From DATELY01 sp035276085 (lineage in GTDB: Bacteria; Pseudomonadota; Gammaproteobacteria; Steroidobacterales; Steroidobacteraceae): a stretch of DNA of 64,000 nt. The notes below the pieces were generated by a model. The model saw nothing but the letters and a program-made list of their open reading frames with translations, was not told the DNA's origin and searched no databases. Made by a program: the position numbers and the translations under genes. Shown one piece after another: positions 57,181-64,000 of this stretch. The DNA is taken from contig DATELY010000262.1 of NCBI GenBank assembly GCA_035276085.1, positions 1 through 64,000 of the forward strand, given 5' to 3'. The first letter of the stretch is position 1. The number at the start of each line of letters is the position of its first letter.

Positions 57181-58382
57181 GCCTTGCCCTGCTTCCGCTT
57201 GTGACTGAAGCCCTCGAACCCCGCCTCGATGGCGTTGACCGTGCGCATGACGGGATTGTCGCCGGGCCAGCGCAGGCTACTGCGAAACAACCACACGCCC
57301 AGCACGGCAAAGAGCACGTACGGGATCCATACGGCTACGAGCCCGGAAGCACGCCCGCTTTCCGCCAGGCTCTCACCGAACTGCAGCGCGTGATTGAGTG
57401 CCAGCAGCGCAAACGCGGCGAAGACCACGCCCGGCGCGCGACGGCCGCGCTTGGCCGCCATGCCCAACGGCAACGCGAGCAGCGGCAACAGCGGCGGCAG
57501 GAAGGTGCGTGCGAGTCGCCCGTGGAGCTCGCCGGTGCGCTTGCGCGCTTGCTTCACCGCATCCAGATTCGCCAGGAGCGTGCCGTGCCAGAGCTCGGGC
57601 AGGGTCAATTCGCGCACGGAATCGCCGCGTGGGCGAAACGCGGGCGGCGTCGAGAAGTCGTCATTGATGCGGCCTTGCGCGAAGCGCAGGGTCGATATGT
57701 TGCCTTGAGGCTGGTCACGAACGATCAGACCTCGCTCCAACTCGAGCAACAAACCCGTCGTGGAGGGCACGAGGCGTCCACGCGGTGCCGTGACGACCTC
57801 TTCTCCGTCCGGCGTCTGACGTTCGACGAACACACCCTCCAACTGCCGGCCATCGCCTCCGACCGAATCGGCAGACAATGTGAATCCGTGTCCCGCACTG
57901 ATGAAGCGCTTGTCCTCCAGGCGTCCATCCCAGCGCGCTTGCACGGCATCGTGAGCTGCCACGCGGTAGCCATAGCGCGAGAGCGGCTGCAGATAGCCGA
58001 AGAGATAGATGTTGAACACGCACAGCGCCGCCGCCACGGCGAAGTACGGCATCGCGACTCGAGCGATCGAACGCCCGGTGGACAGCATGATGTCGAGCTC
58101 ACTGTCATCGCCGAAGCGTGCAATGGTCATGAAGATCGCGGCAAAGAACGCCGTCGGCAGCGCAAGTCCGAGGTAATGAGGCACGAGTGTCGCCGCCATC
58201 CGCGCCACGACCGAGAGCCCGGCGCCAGTCGCAGCGGCCATGTCGAACAGTCGCAGCAAGCGCTCGAGCAACTGCGCGAGCAACAGAACGCCCAAGGACA
58301 ACGCCAACGGTCCTGCGAGCGAGCGCAGGGTGTAGAGATCCAATCGATCGGGCAGGAATGGACGCAGCCGGGACACGAGCAC
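57177..58382 (-). CDS. lptF: LptF-family permease
   Basis: A 401-residue partner of LptG. LYTLRSLAGPLALSLGVLLL and LALPTAFFAAIFMTIARFGDD give the N-terminal helices and coupling region (DSELDIMLSTGRSI), followed by the jellyroll domain and C-terminal helices (TFLPPLLPLLALPLGMAAK). The last 45 residues extend beyond the usual LptF end. The GTG start at 58382 follows the HIT gene stop directly. It stands at the front of lptF-lptG-CDP-alcohol-bCerS-NTP transferase. Confidence 0.88.
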   Translation of the reverse strand: MLVSRLRPFLPDRLDLYTLRSLAGPLALSLGVLLLAQLLERLLRLFDMAAATGAGLSVVARMAATLVPHYLGLALPTAFFAAIFMTIARFGDDSELDIMLSTGRSIARVAMPYFAVAAALCVFNIYLFGYLQPLSRYGYRVAAHDAVQARWDGRLEDKRFISAGHGFTLSADSVGGDGRQLEGVFVERQTPDGEEVVTAPRGRLVPSTTGLLLELERGLIVRDQPQGNISTLRFAQGRINDDFSTPPAFRPRGDSVRELTLPELWHGTLLANLDAVKQARKRTGELHGRLARTFLPPLLPLLALPLGMAAKRGRRAPGVVFAAFALLALNHALQFGESLAESGRASGLVAVWIPYVLFAVLGVWLFRSSLRWPGDNPVMRTVNAIEAGFEGFSHKRKQGKA

Positions 58383-58826
58383 TCAAGCCCCTGCGCGCGC
58401 CCACGCGTCGCGCAAGCGCGCGAGCAACTGATCGCGTGCGGCGTCGTCCGGCGTGACAGCAACATCCAGCGCCGGTACGGCGGGCCAGCCTGCGTCCCGA
58501 TACTCCACACCCGCGAACGACCGCGAGCCGTTGTAGCGTGGGATCACATGAAAGTGCACATCGGGATCGACCATCATGAGCATGAGGTAGTTGATGCGCT
58601 CATAGGCGCTCACCTCACGCAATGTCTTCTCCACCCGCTGGACGACGCCCTGTAACTCCGCGAACGCCGCGGCGCTCACATCGGAGAACGCCTTGGCCGG
58701 TTCACGGCACACGAGCACCAGCGATCCCAACGTGGGCTGCTTGGGCCGCAGCAGCACGGTCCAACACCGGGTCTGCGCAATGCGGGTGGCGGGATCGCCG
58801 AATTTGGTTTCGGTAGGGTTTGCCAT
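58383..58826 (-). CDS. HIT-domain protein
   Basis: A 147-residue protein from ATG 58826. The core is MMVDPDVHFHVIPRYNG: the HIT signature HxHxH appears as D-V-H-F-H, with the first His replaced by Asp while the catalytic second and third are kept. LRPKQPTLGSLVLVCREP is the normal N-terminal half. HIT proteins hydrolyse or transfer nucleoside phosphates from dinucleotides or nucleotide-activated substrates. It is the first gene of the LptFG/ceramide operon; a role in recycling a CDP-linked intermediate is possible (inference). Confidence 0.85.
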   Translation of the reverse strand: MANPTETKFGDPATRIAQTRCWTVLLRPKQPTLGSLVLVCREPAKAFSDVSAAAFAELQGVVQRVEKTLREVSAYERINYLMLMMVDPDVHFHVIPRYNGSRSFAGVEYRDAGWPAVPALDVAVTPDDAARDQLLARLRDAWARAGA

Positions 58827-59053
58827 GACGTTGGAAACTCTAGTGTAAAAAAGCGACTCGGGCATCCTGCCACTCGCGCTGTGGCTCAGGCGAAAAAGCG
58901 TGGTTTTTCCCCTTCGCTCGCCGCCTGCGGCGGCGGGCACATCCCTGTGCCTGGGTGGCACTCGATAAACGATGTTTCATGCTTCAGTCGTCGAGCGCGC
59001 GATAAACAACTCACGGACAGGCTGCTAGGGGGAGCACGGCCTGCATTCTAGAG

Positions 59054-59974
59054 TCAACGCTGCACGCTGTGTGTCCGGCACCCGGTTCGTTCCGGCAATC
59101 GCAACGTGTACCGAACCGCATCCACGAAGTGTTCTGCAGCAGGATCCCATTTGCGCACGAGCACGTCCGCAACGGGCGGCTCACTCAGGCCCGGCAAGCG
59201 AATCCGATGCCAGCGCGCTCCTTCATCCTGCGCATTGGGCAGCGCCGAGGATGAGGGCACACACAGACATGGAATGGGCCCACGAGGAGCCTGCACGCAA
59301 TCGAGCCGCGCATCCCGCGCATGACCATGCAATACCAACTCCGCACCGGCACGCGCCAACACTTGACGCAACTGCCGGCGATCCGTCAGTGCCTTGCGTC
59401 GACTCACCGCGTGCTCCGCCACGGGATGGTGCAGCAGTACCACACGCGTGCGCCCCGCAGCGCCCTCGGCCAGCAGAACGGATTCCAGCCGCGACAGCTG
59501 CTCCGCGCCCAGGCTGCCGCTGGCCAGCAACGGCGCCGTCGGCAGCGCGGAATTCAACCCGATGAATGCAACGTGATCGCGTCGATGTGTGAACGGCCAG
59601 CCCGCATCGGTTCGCGTCCACGGCCGCCACCGGTCCAACCCATCGGCTCGAGCAATGCTGACCAGCGCATCATGGTTGCCCGGTACGAGGCTGATGCGCT
59701 CCGCGGGTGCCAGCGCTTGCAGCCAGGCTGCTGCGCGCCGGAATTCATCCGGCAGTGCGAAGTTCGTGATGTCGCCGGTGATGACGATGTGGTCAGGTGC
59801 GTGCGCGGCGAGATCGCGAACCAGCGCATCCAGGATCTCGGGTCGCTGCACCAAGCGCCGACGCCGCCAGGACCACACGCTCAACTGCCGCTTGGACAAG
59901 CGCTGACGCGGCGACAACCGGGGATCGAACGGCAAGTGCAAGTCTGAGAGGTGCGCAATCGTCAGCGCGTTCAT
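59054..59974 (-). CDS. Metallophosphoesterase
   Basis: A 306-residue calcineurin-like phosphoesterase from ATG 59974. The motifs occur in order: LSDLHL, VITGDITN, VPGNHDAL, VVLLHHP and VLHGHARD. The last is normally GHxH; here the final His is Arg (GHAR), so one metal ligand appears changed. No signal peptide is seen. Homologues include phosphatases acting on phosphatidylinositol phosphate, UDP-lipids and cyclic nucleotides. It is divergent from the CDP-alcohol gene at 60044, with only 69 bp between the starts, so it is likely co-regulated with it. It could remove a terminal phosphate from a head group (inference). Confidence 0.85.
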   Translation of the reverse strand: MNALTIAHLSDLHLPFDPRLSPRQRLSKRQLSVWSWRRRRLVQRPEILDALVRDLAAHAPDHIVITGDITNFALPDEFRRAAAWLQALAPAERISLVPGNHDALVSIARADGLDRWRPWTRTDAGWPFTHRRDHVAFIGLNSALPTAPLLASGSLGAEQLSRLESVLLAEGAAGRTRVVLLHHPVAEHAVSRRKALTDRRQLRQVLARAGAELVLHGHARDARLDCVQAPRGPIPCLCVPSSSALPNAQDEGARWHRIRLPGLSEPPVADVLVRKWDPAAEHFVDAVRYTLRLPERTGCRTHSVQR

Positions 59975-60043
59975 CGATAATGCCGGCCCGTTTCCGTCAA
60001 GCTGTCTCATCATGCCACACGCCTCTGCCAGCCCCCTGCGCTC

Positions 60044-61162
60044 ATGAGCTCGAAGGGCACTGCATCGGACATTGCGGGTGACATCGTCGGCCACAGCGAA
60101 TTGCGCCTCTGGGGTTTGCCCTCCGCCGTGCGGTTGCGGCGCCAGCTTGCGCGTGCGGGCGCAAGCGATGCGATCGACTCGGCGTCACGCCTCGTTCTGT
60201 TGCGCGCCGATTGGGTGTACGACGATGGCATCGTCCGCGCGCTGGTTGCCGCAACCGATGAGCTCGCGTTGATCGACGCCGAGGGTCGGTGCGTTGCCGC
60301 CGTGATCACACGTGCACGTCGTGCCGATGTGGCCCCGCTCGTCGAGTCCGGCGGCGTGCCCCAGGCGCTACGCGCCGTCACGCTCGAGCAAATGGCCGGC
60401 CACTACAACGACACGCTGCGCAAGCGGGAACCGTTGTATCTCATGCCCCTGACGCGCGACGCTGTGCCGCAGATCGAAGCGCGCGTGTTTCGTGGCGCGT
60501 ACAAGGGCGTGACGGATCTGGTCACACTCTATGTGTGGCCCGGGCCGGCGCGCGCCGTCACGCGCATCTGCGCCAACCTGGGCATCTCACCCAACATGGT
60601 CACGAGCGCGAGTCTCGTGCTGGTCATCGCCGCGCTGTGGGCGTTCTGGCACGGGCACTACTGGCTTGGCCTGCTGGCGGCGTGGCCCATGACGTTTCTC
60701 GATACGGTCGATGGCAAGCTCGCACGCGTCACGCTGCAATCCTCGCCTTTCGGCAATGTGTTCGATCATTCCATCGATCTCATTCACCCGCCGCTGTGGT
60801 GGTGGGCATGGATCGTCGGGCTCGACGCCGTCGGCTTACCGCTCGAGCAACCCGGACTCGTGCTCACCGTGATCGTTGCCGGCTATGTGCTGCAACGGCT
60901 GGAGGAAGGCCTGTTCATCGTCTGCTTCAAGATGGACATGCACGTCTGGCAGCCGTTCGACAGCCGGCTGCGCCTGATCACGGCGCGGCGTAATCCAAAC
61001 TTGCTCATCCTCACCGCGGCGATGCTGTTCGGCCGACCCGACTGGGGCATCGTTGTCGTTGCCGCGTGGATCGTCATCTGTCTGGTCATTCATGGCCTGC
61101 GACTCGTGCAAGCGGCGCTGGCGCGGCGCCAGGGCCCGCTGCGTTCGTGGCTCGCGAGCTGA
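60044..61162 (+). CDS. Second CDP-alcohol phosphotransferase with N-terminal nucleotidyltransferase-like region
   Basis: A 372-residue paralogue of the protein at 54891-56111. The catalytic motif is complete in LDTVDGKLARVTLQSS and GNVFDHSIDLIHPP. The first 150 residues (LRLWGLPSAVRLRRQLARA, LVLLRADWVYDDGIVRALV) again look like a degenerate nucleotidyltransferase domain without the GxGxR loop. The C-terminal helices carry FDSRLRLITARRNPN, as in the paralogue (LDERVRSVIARRNITM). Both should build phosphodiester-linked lipids or head groups. It is followed 13 bp later by a Tam41-like gene. Confidence 0.85.
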   Translation: MSSKGTASDIAGDIVGHSELRLWGLPSAVRLRRQLARAGASDAIDSASRLVLLRADWVYDDGIVRALVAATDELALIDAEGRCVAAVITRARRADVAPLVESGGVPQALRAVTLEQMAGHYNDTLRKREPLYLMPLTRDAVPQIEARVFRGAYKGVTDLVTLYVWPGPARAVTRICANLGISPNMVTSASLVLVIAALWAFWHGHYWLGLLAAWPMTFLDTVDGKLARVTLQSSPFGNVFDHSIDLIHPPLWWWAWIVGLDAVGLPLEQPGLVLTVIVAGYVLQRLEEGLFIVCFKMDMHVWQPFDSRLRLITARRNPNLLILTAAMLFGRPDWGIVVVAAWIVICLVIHGLRLVQAALARRQGPLRSWLAS

Positions 61163-61175
61163 TGACACCGCGGCC

Positions 61176-62120
61176 ATGGCGCTCGACGACGATCCCCTCG
61201 ACACGTTGATCGACACGGAGCTGCGACGGACCGCGCCGCACGCCATCGGATCGCTCGCAGAACAACTCGCGCAACGTGGCGGCAAGCGCACGGCGGCGGT
61301 GCTGTTCTACGGCTCCGCACTGCGCACCAACACAGTCGAGGGTGTGCTCGATTTCTACGTGCTCCTGGATGACGTCGGCGCGTGGCCCGCCGCACGCATC
61401 GCGACAGTGGGCAATCGCGTCCTGCCGCCGAACGTCGGCTATGTGGAAGCGAACATCGCCGGTGAAACACTGCGCGCCAAGTACGCCGTGATGAGCCTCC
61501 GACAATTTCACGCGCGCATGTCGCCGGGTTCGATCGATACGACGGTGTGGGCGCGCTTCTGCCAGCCGAGCATCTGCATCTGGGCGCGAGCGGAAGCCGA
61601 TCGGCGCGCGGTCGCAGCCGCAGTGCGCGACGCTGCGATCACGGCGTCGAAGTGGGCCGTATGGCTCGGTCCGGACACGGGCGATGCAACCGACTACTGG
61701 CGCGCGTTGTTCGCGCAGACGTACGGCGCCGAGCTGCGCGTCGAGAGTGCGCAGCGCGGCGACGACATCGTGACGCGCGATGCAGCTCGCTACTCCATGC
61801 TCCTGCCCGCTGCCTGGCGCCATGCCGGCATCGAGTATCGAACACAAAGCGATGGCCGTCTGACGCCTCGGGTCGATGCTGCCGAGCGACGGCAGGCGGC
61901 CCGGCGGTGGCGACACCGTCAGCGGCTTGGCAAGCCGCTCAACCTCGCACGACTATTGAAAGCGTCGTTCACGTTCGAAGGCGCGATGGACTACGTCGCG
62001 TGGAAAGTCGAGCGCCATTCCGGGGTGCACGTCGAGGTGAAGCCATGGCAGCGACGGTTTCCGTTGCTGGCAGCACCGGGGTTGTATTGGCGCCTGCGCA
62101 AGCGCGGGGTGCTGCGGTGA
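61176..62120 (+). CDS. Nucleotidyltransferase-fold protein resembling Tam41 (CDP-diacylglycerol synthase type)
   Basis: A 314-residue protein. AVLFYGSALRTNTVEGVLDF followed by YVLLDD has the GS...D motif of the nucleotidyltransferase superfamily. GETLRAKYAVMSLRQFHARM and the spacing to WARFCQPS resemble Tam41/Mmp37, the soluble CTP:phosphatidate cytidylyltransferase. The resemblance is by motif and order only. Next to a CDP-alcohol phosphotransferase it could make a CDP-lipid: CDP-diacylglycerol or, speculatively, CDP-ceramide. No membrane segment is seen. ATG 61176 is chosen, since an ATG at 61162 is out of frame. Confidence 0.65.
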   Translation: MALDDDPLDTLIDTELRRTAPHAIGSLAEQLAQRGGKRTAAVLFYGSALRTNTVEGVLDFYVLLDDVGAWPAARIATVGNRVLPPNVGYVEANIAGETLRAKYAVMSLRQFHARMSPGSIDTTVWARFCQPSICIWARAEADRRAVAAAVRDAAITASKWAVWLGPDTGDATDYWRALFAQTYGAELRVESAQRGDDIVTRDAARYSMLLPAAWRHAGIEYRTQSDGRLTPRVDAAERRQAARRWRHRQRLGKPLNLARLLKASFTFEGAMDYVAWKVERHSGVHVEVKPWQRRFPLLAAPGLYWRLRKRGVLR

Positions 62121-62130
62121 TGAAGAGCCG

Positions 62131-62199
62131 ACGGGCTACGGGTAACGGCACACGGCCAGAGACGCGCTGCTGGCCGTAGGCCGTCGGCCGTTACCTGTC
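62131..62199. repeat. Heptad-repeat intergenic element, copy 4
   Basis: The left arm is CGGGCTA, CGGGTAA, CGGCACA, CGGCCAGAG (62132-62161). The right arm is CTGGCCG, TAGGCCG, TCGGCCG, TTACCTG (62170-62197). It fills the gap between two convergent genes, and its right end includes the stop codon of the CerR-like gene. Confidence 0.85.
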
Positions 62200-63162
62200 G
62201 GGCAACCACCCCGCAGCCCGATACCAAGCGACCGCATCCGCAAACCCCTCTTCCAGCTTGAAGCGCGGCGACCAACCGGGAGCGCGCGCCAGCTGTGGAT
62301 CGGGCACGGACCAGTCCATGTGACGCAGCTCGCGCAGCTTCTGCGAGTTCAGCATGTTCGCGTTGCCGAGCCCGCGGCCCATGTCTCCGCACAAGGCGAC
62401 GGCGCGGAGCAACGCGCCCGGCGCATGGAAGAGTTTCGGTTGACGATTGCCCACGGCGGCAGCAGCCGCAGTGAACACTTCATGCCAGCGATAACCGAGC
62501 GGTCGGGCGTCGGCTGCCGTGAGGACTGCGCCGGTGGGCTCAGCCCCGATGAGCGCCACGATCAGGCTCACCAGATCGTCGACGTGAATCAGCGTGGCGC
62601 GGGCATCGGGTCGACCGAGTAACGGCACGCGCGAGTGGCGCGCAATCTGAAAGAACGCGAGCGTTTCGCGATCGCCGGGGCCATACACGGCCGTGGGCCG
62701 CAGCACCGTTGCACGCTGCCTCGCGATCTCACGCACCGCATCTTCGCCAGCCCGCTTGCTGGCGGCGTAATCGGACAAACTCGGTTCGCGTGCGGCGATG
62801 GTCGAGACGAGCAGGAAATGCGCTCGCGGGGCGCGTTCCATCGTGATGCGAGCGAGCTGCGCCGCCGCGCCGTGATTGATGGCAAAGAACTCGGCGCGTC
62901 GCGCCGCTTTGATCAAACCCGCGAGGTGAATGACGGCATCCGCATCCTCCACGAGCTGACCGAGCGCAGCCGGATCGCGCAAGTCACCCGCAACGACTTC
63001 GAACCTCGACGTGCGCCATTCGGGCACTGCGGGATCGCGGCGAAGCAGCAACCGCACCCGATAGCCGTTGGCTGTGAGCGCCGGGACCAAGCGACGACCG
63101 ATGAATCCCGTCGCGCCCGTCACTGCCACGAGCGGTGCAGCCGAAGACTGCGAGCTGCTCAC
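62191..63162 (-). CDS. cerR: NAD-dependent epimerase/dehydratase-fold protein, candidate ceramide reductase (CerR)
   Basis: A 323-residue protein. The GTG start at 63162 overlaps the acyltransferase stop (GTGA). LVAVTGATGFIGRRLVPAL is the Rossmann motif, LLVSTIAAREPSLSDYAASK gives the Ser-Tyr-x3-Lys catalytic set, and RPTAVYGPGDRETLAFF is also typical. In Caulobacter an enzyme of this fold (CerR) next to spt reduces the 3-keto group after N-acylation. Here it is 12.5 kb from spt, but within the same locus. Sugar epimerases share this fold and are the alternative. Confidence 0.75.
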   Translation of the reverse strand: MSSSQSSAAPLVAVTGATGFIGRRLVPALTANGYRVRLLLRRDPAVPEWRTSRFEVVAGDLRDPAALGQLVEDADAVIHLAGLIKAARRAEFFAINHGAAAQLARITMERAPRAHFLLVSTIAAREPSLSDYAASKRAGEDAVREIARQRATVLRPTAVYGPGDRETLAFFQIARHSRVPLLGRPDARATLIHVDDLVSLIVALIGAEPTGAVLTAADARPLGYRWHEVFTAAAAAVGNRQPKLFHAPGALLRAVALCGDMGRGLGNANMLNSQKLRELRHMDWSVPDPQLARAPGWSPRFKLEEGFADAVAWYRAAGWLPDR

Positions 63163-64000
63163 TGTGCCGCCAACGGAAACTTGCGCCAGCGCCGATGCGG
63201 CCAGCTCCACAGCTGCGGATGCGCGAGCAACTGGCGCTCGGTGATGCGCAACAGTTCCGCGAGGTCTTGCTCGACGGTGCTGTCCGGCGCGAAAACCACG
63301 GCTGGCTCGATCTCGAAATGCCAGATGGGCTGCGCGGCCACGGTCGCGAGCGGCAACACCGGTGCGCCGGACACGCGCGCGAGTTGCGCAGGTCCCGGCG
63401 GCATGGGCATGTCCTTGCCGAGAAAGCGCATGACCACACCGTCCTGCGGAAACTTCACGCCCTGATCGATCATCACGAACACGATCCGGTTGTCCTTGAT
63501 CGCCCGGCGCATCCGCAGGTACGCCTTCGCACCTGCGTTCGCCGACAAGCCTTCGAGCCCATACCGCGGCAGACCGGCATCGAAGAAATCATCGGACATC
63601 ATCAAGGCTTGCCGATAGACGACCAAAATCGGCCAGCCCATGCTCGCCAGCAGCGCTGCGACGATCAGGTTGTTGCCGGCATGCGTGGCCAGGAGGATCG
63701 CGCCTTTGCCGGCATCGAGCGCGCGCTGCAGCTCATCCAGACCGTCGATGCGACACGCCGATTGCAGGATCTTCAGATCGAGCTTGCGCTGGCACATGGC
63801 AACGACTTGCAACGTCGCAGCGGTGTAGTTGCGATAGGACTCGCGCAACTGCCGCGCGACGGCCGGATCGTCCGCGGGACGCTGCTGCAGCGCTGCCAGA
63901 TCATGCAAGCAGCGTTGGCGCGTTCGACCGCCGAAGCGGTACTGCATATCGCCCAGGATGGCCGCGAGGCGACGCACGCCCCGGAAACCGACGCTACGCA
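63159..64000 (-). CDS. LpxL/HtrB-like lipid acyltransferase (start lies beyond the window)
   Basis: At least 280 residues; the frame is open to the window edge (RSVGFRGVRRLAAILGDMQ), so the N-terminus is outside. KGAILLATHAGNNLIVAALL, ILVVYRQALMM, FVMIDQGVKFP and GPAQLARVSGAPVLPLAT follow the order of lauroyl/myristoyl acyltransferases. The usual H-x4-D/E catalytic dyad is changed: the His is there but the acidic position holds Leu. Either the acid comes from elsewhere or the activity has changed. Its stop overlaps the CerR-like start, so it should act on the same lipid, perhaps O-acylating a sphingolipid (inference). Confidence 0.8.
   Translation of the reverse strand, partial: RSVGFRGVRRLAAILGDMQYRFGGRTRQRCLHDLAALQQRPADDPAVARQLRESYRNYTAATLQVVAMCQRKLDLKILQSACRIDGLDELQRALDAGKGAILLATHAGNNLIVAALLASMGWPILVVYRQALMMSDDFFDAGLPRYGLEGLSANAGAKAYLRMRRAIKDNRIVFVMIDQGVKFPQDGVVMRFLGKDMPMPPGPAQLARVSGAPVLPLATVAAQPIWHFEIEPAVVFAPDSTVEQDLAELLRITERQLLAHPQLWSWPHRRWRKFPLAAQ

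Noticed and set aside
58860..58930. The GAAAAAGC...TTTTTCCCC stretch after the HIT gene start as a terminator.
   Set aside because: Stem is short and imperfect; support is too weak to list.

Overview
The window is high-GC, gene-dense proteobacterial DNA. LptF/LptG, a CusCBA-type efflux system, TolC, PbpG, MaeB with a phosphotransacetylase domain and FadJ-type beta-oxidation proteins point to a Gram-negative. The overall flavour (alpha-methylacyl-CoA racemase, ScoAB, many convergent genes separated by inverted-repeat elements) fits a Gammaproteobacterium of the Steroidobacter/Nevskia/Xanthomonad sort; that placement is inference. No tRNA, rRNA, CRISPR array, integrase or transposase was seen.

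Layout. 1-6.1 kb: a B12-dependent radical SAM protein coupled to a membrane protein cut by the window edge, then acyl-CoA genes (racemase, FadJ-like fusion, and a thiolase that has lost its middle in frame). 6.3-10 kb: one gene encoding CofC, CofG and CofH in a single chain (coenzyme F420 synthesis), overlapping a tyrosine-phosphatase-like gene. 10.1-12.2 kb: ScoAB and a small outer-membrane protein. 12.4-19.2 kb: a PanE-like reductase, an HD-GYP protein coupled to a hybrid histidine kinase, and a DUF1003 membrane protein. 19.2-31.1 kb: a papain/serine-hydrolase fusion, amine oxidase, several small enzymes, three decayed gene fragments and MaeB. 31.2-36.4 kb: an ECF sigma / anti-sigma operon with an outer-membrane TPR protein and a divergent DUF4382 lipoprotein, driven by two matching ECF-type promoters; then PbpG. 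37-43.5 kb: copper/silver efflux (CusA, CusB fused to CusF, TolC-like) with a Cys/His-rich secreted protein. 44-48.3 kb: sulfotransferase, a DapB-like reductase and an F420-type luciferase-like oxidoreductase, then PanB.

The last 15.6 kb (48.4-64 kb) is the most interesting part. It holds candidates for all five proteins known to be needed for bacterial ceramide synthesis (serine palmitoyltransferase, its ACP, an acyl-AMP ligase, a GNAT-type ceramide synthase and a CerR-like reductase). Among them lie two CDP-alcohol phosphotransferases with degenerate N-terminal nucleotidyltransferase-like regions, two nucleotidyltransferases, a Tam41-like nucleotidyltransferase, LptF and LptG, a HIT protein, a metallophosphoesterase and an LpxL-like acyltransferase. 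I read it as a locus for making, decorating and exporting a phosphosphingolipid.

The intergenic spaces carry three families of inverted elements: arms of 7-nt units, arms of 8-nt units (both with a GGCCAGA-type core), and GC-rich paired palindromes. One of the last follows directly on a frameshifted DUF559 endonuclease gene.
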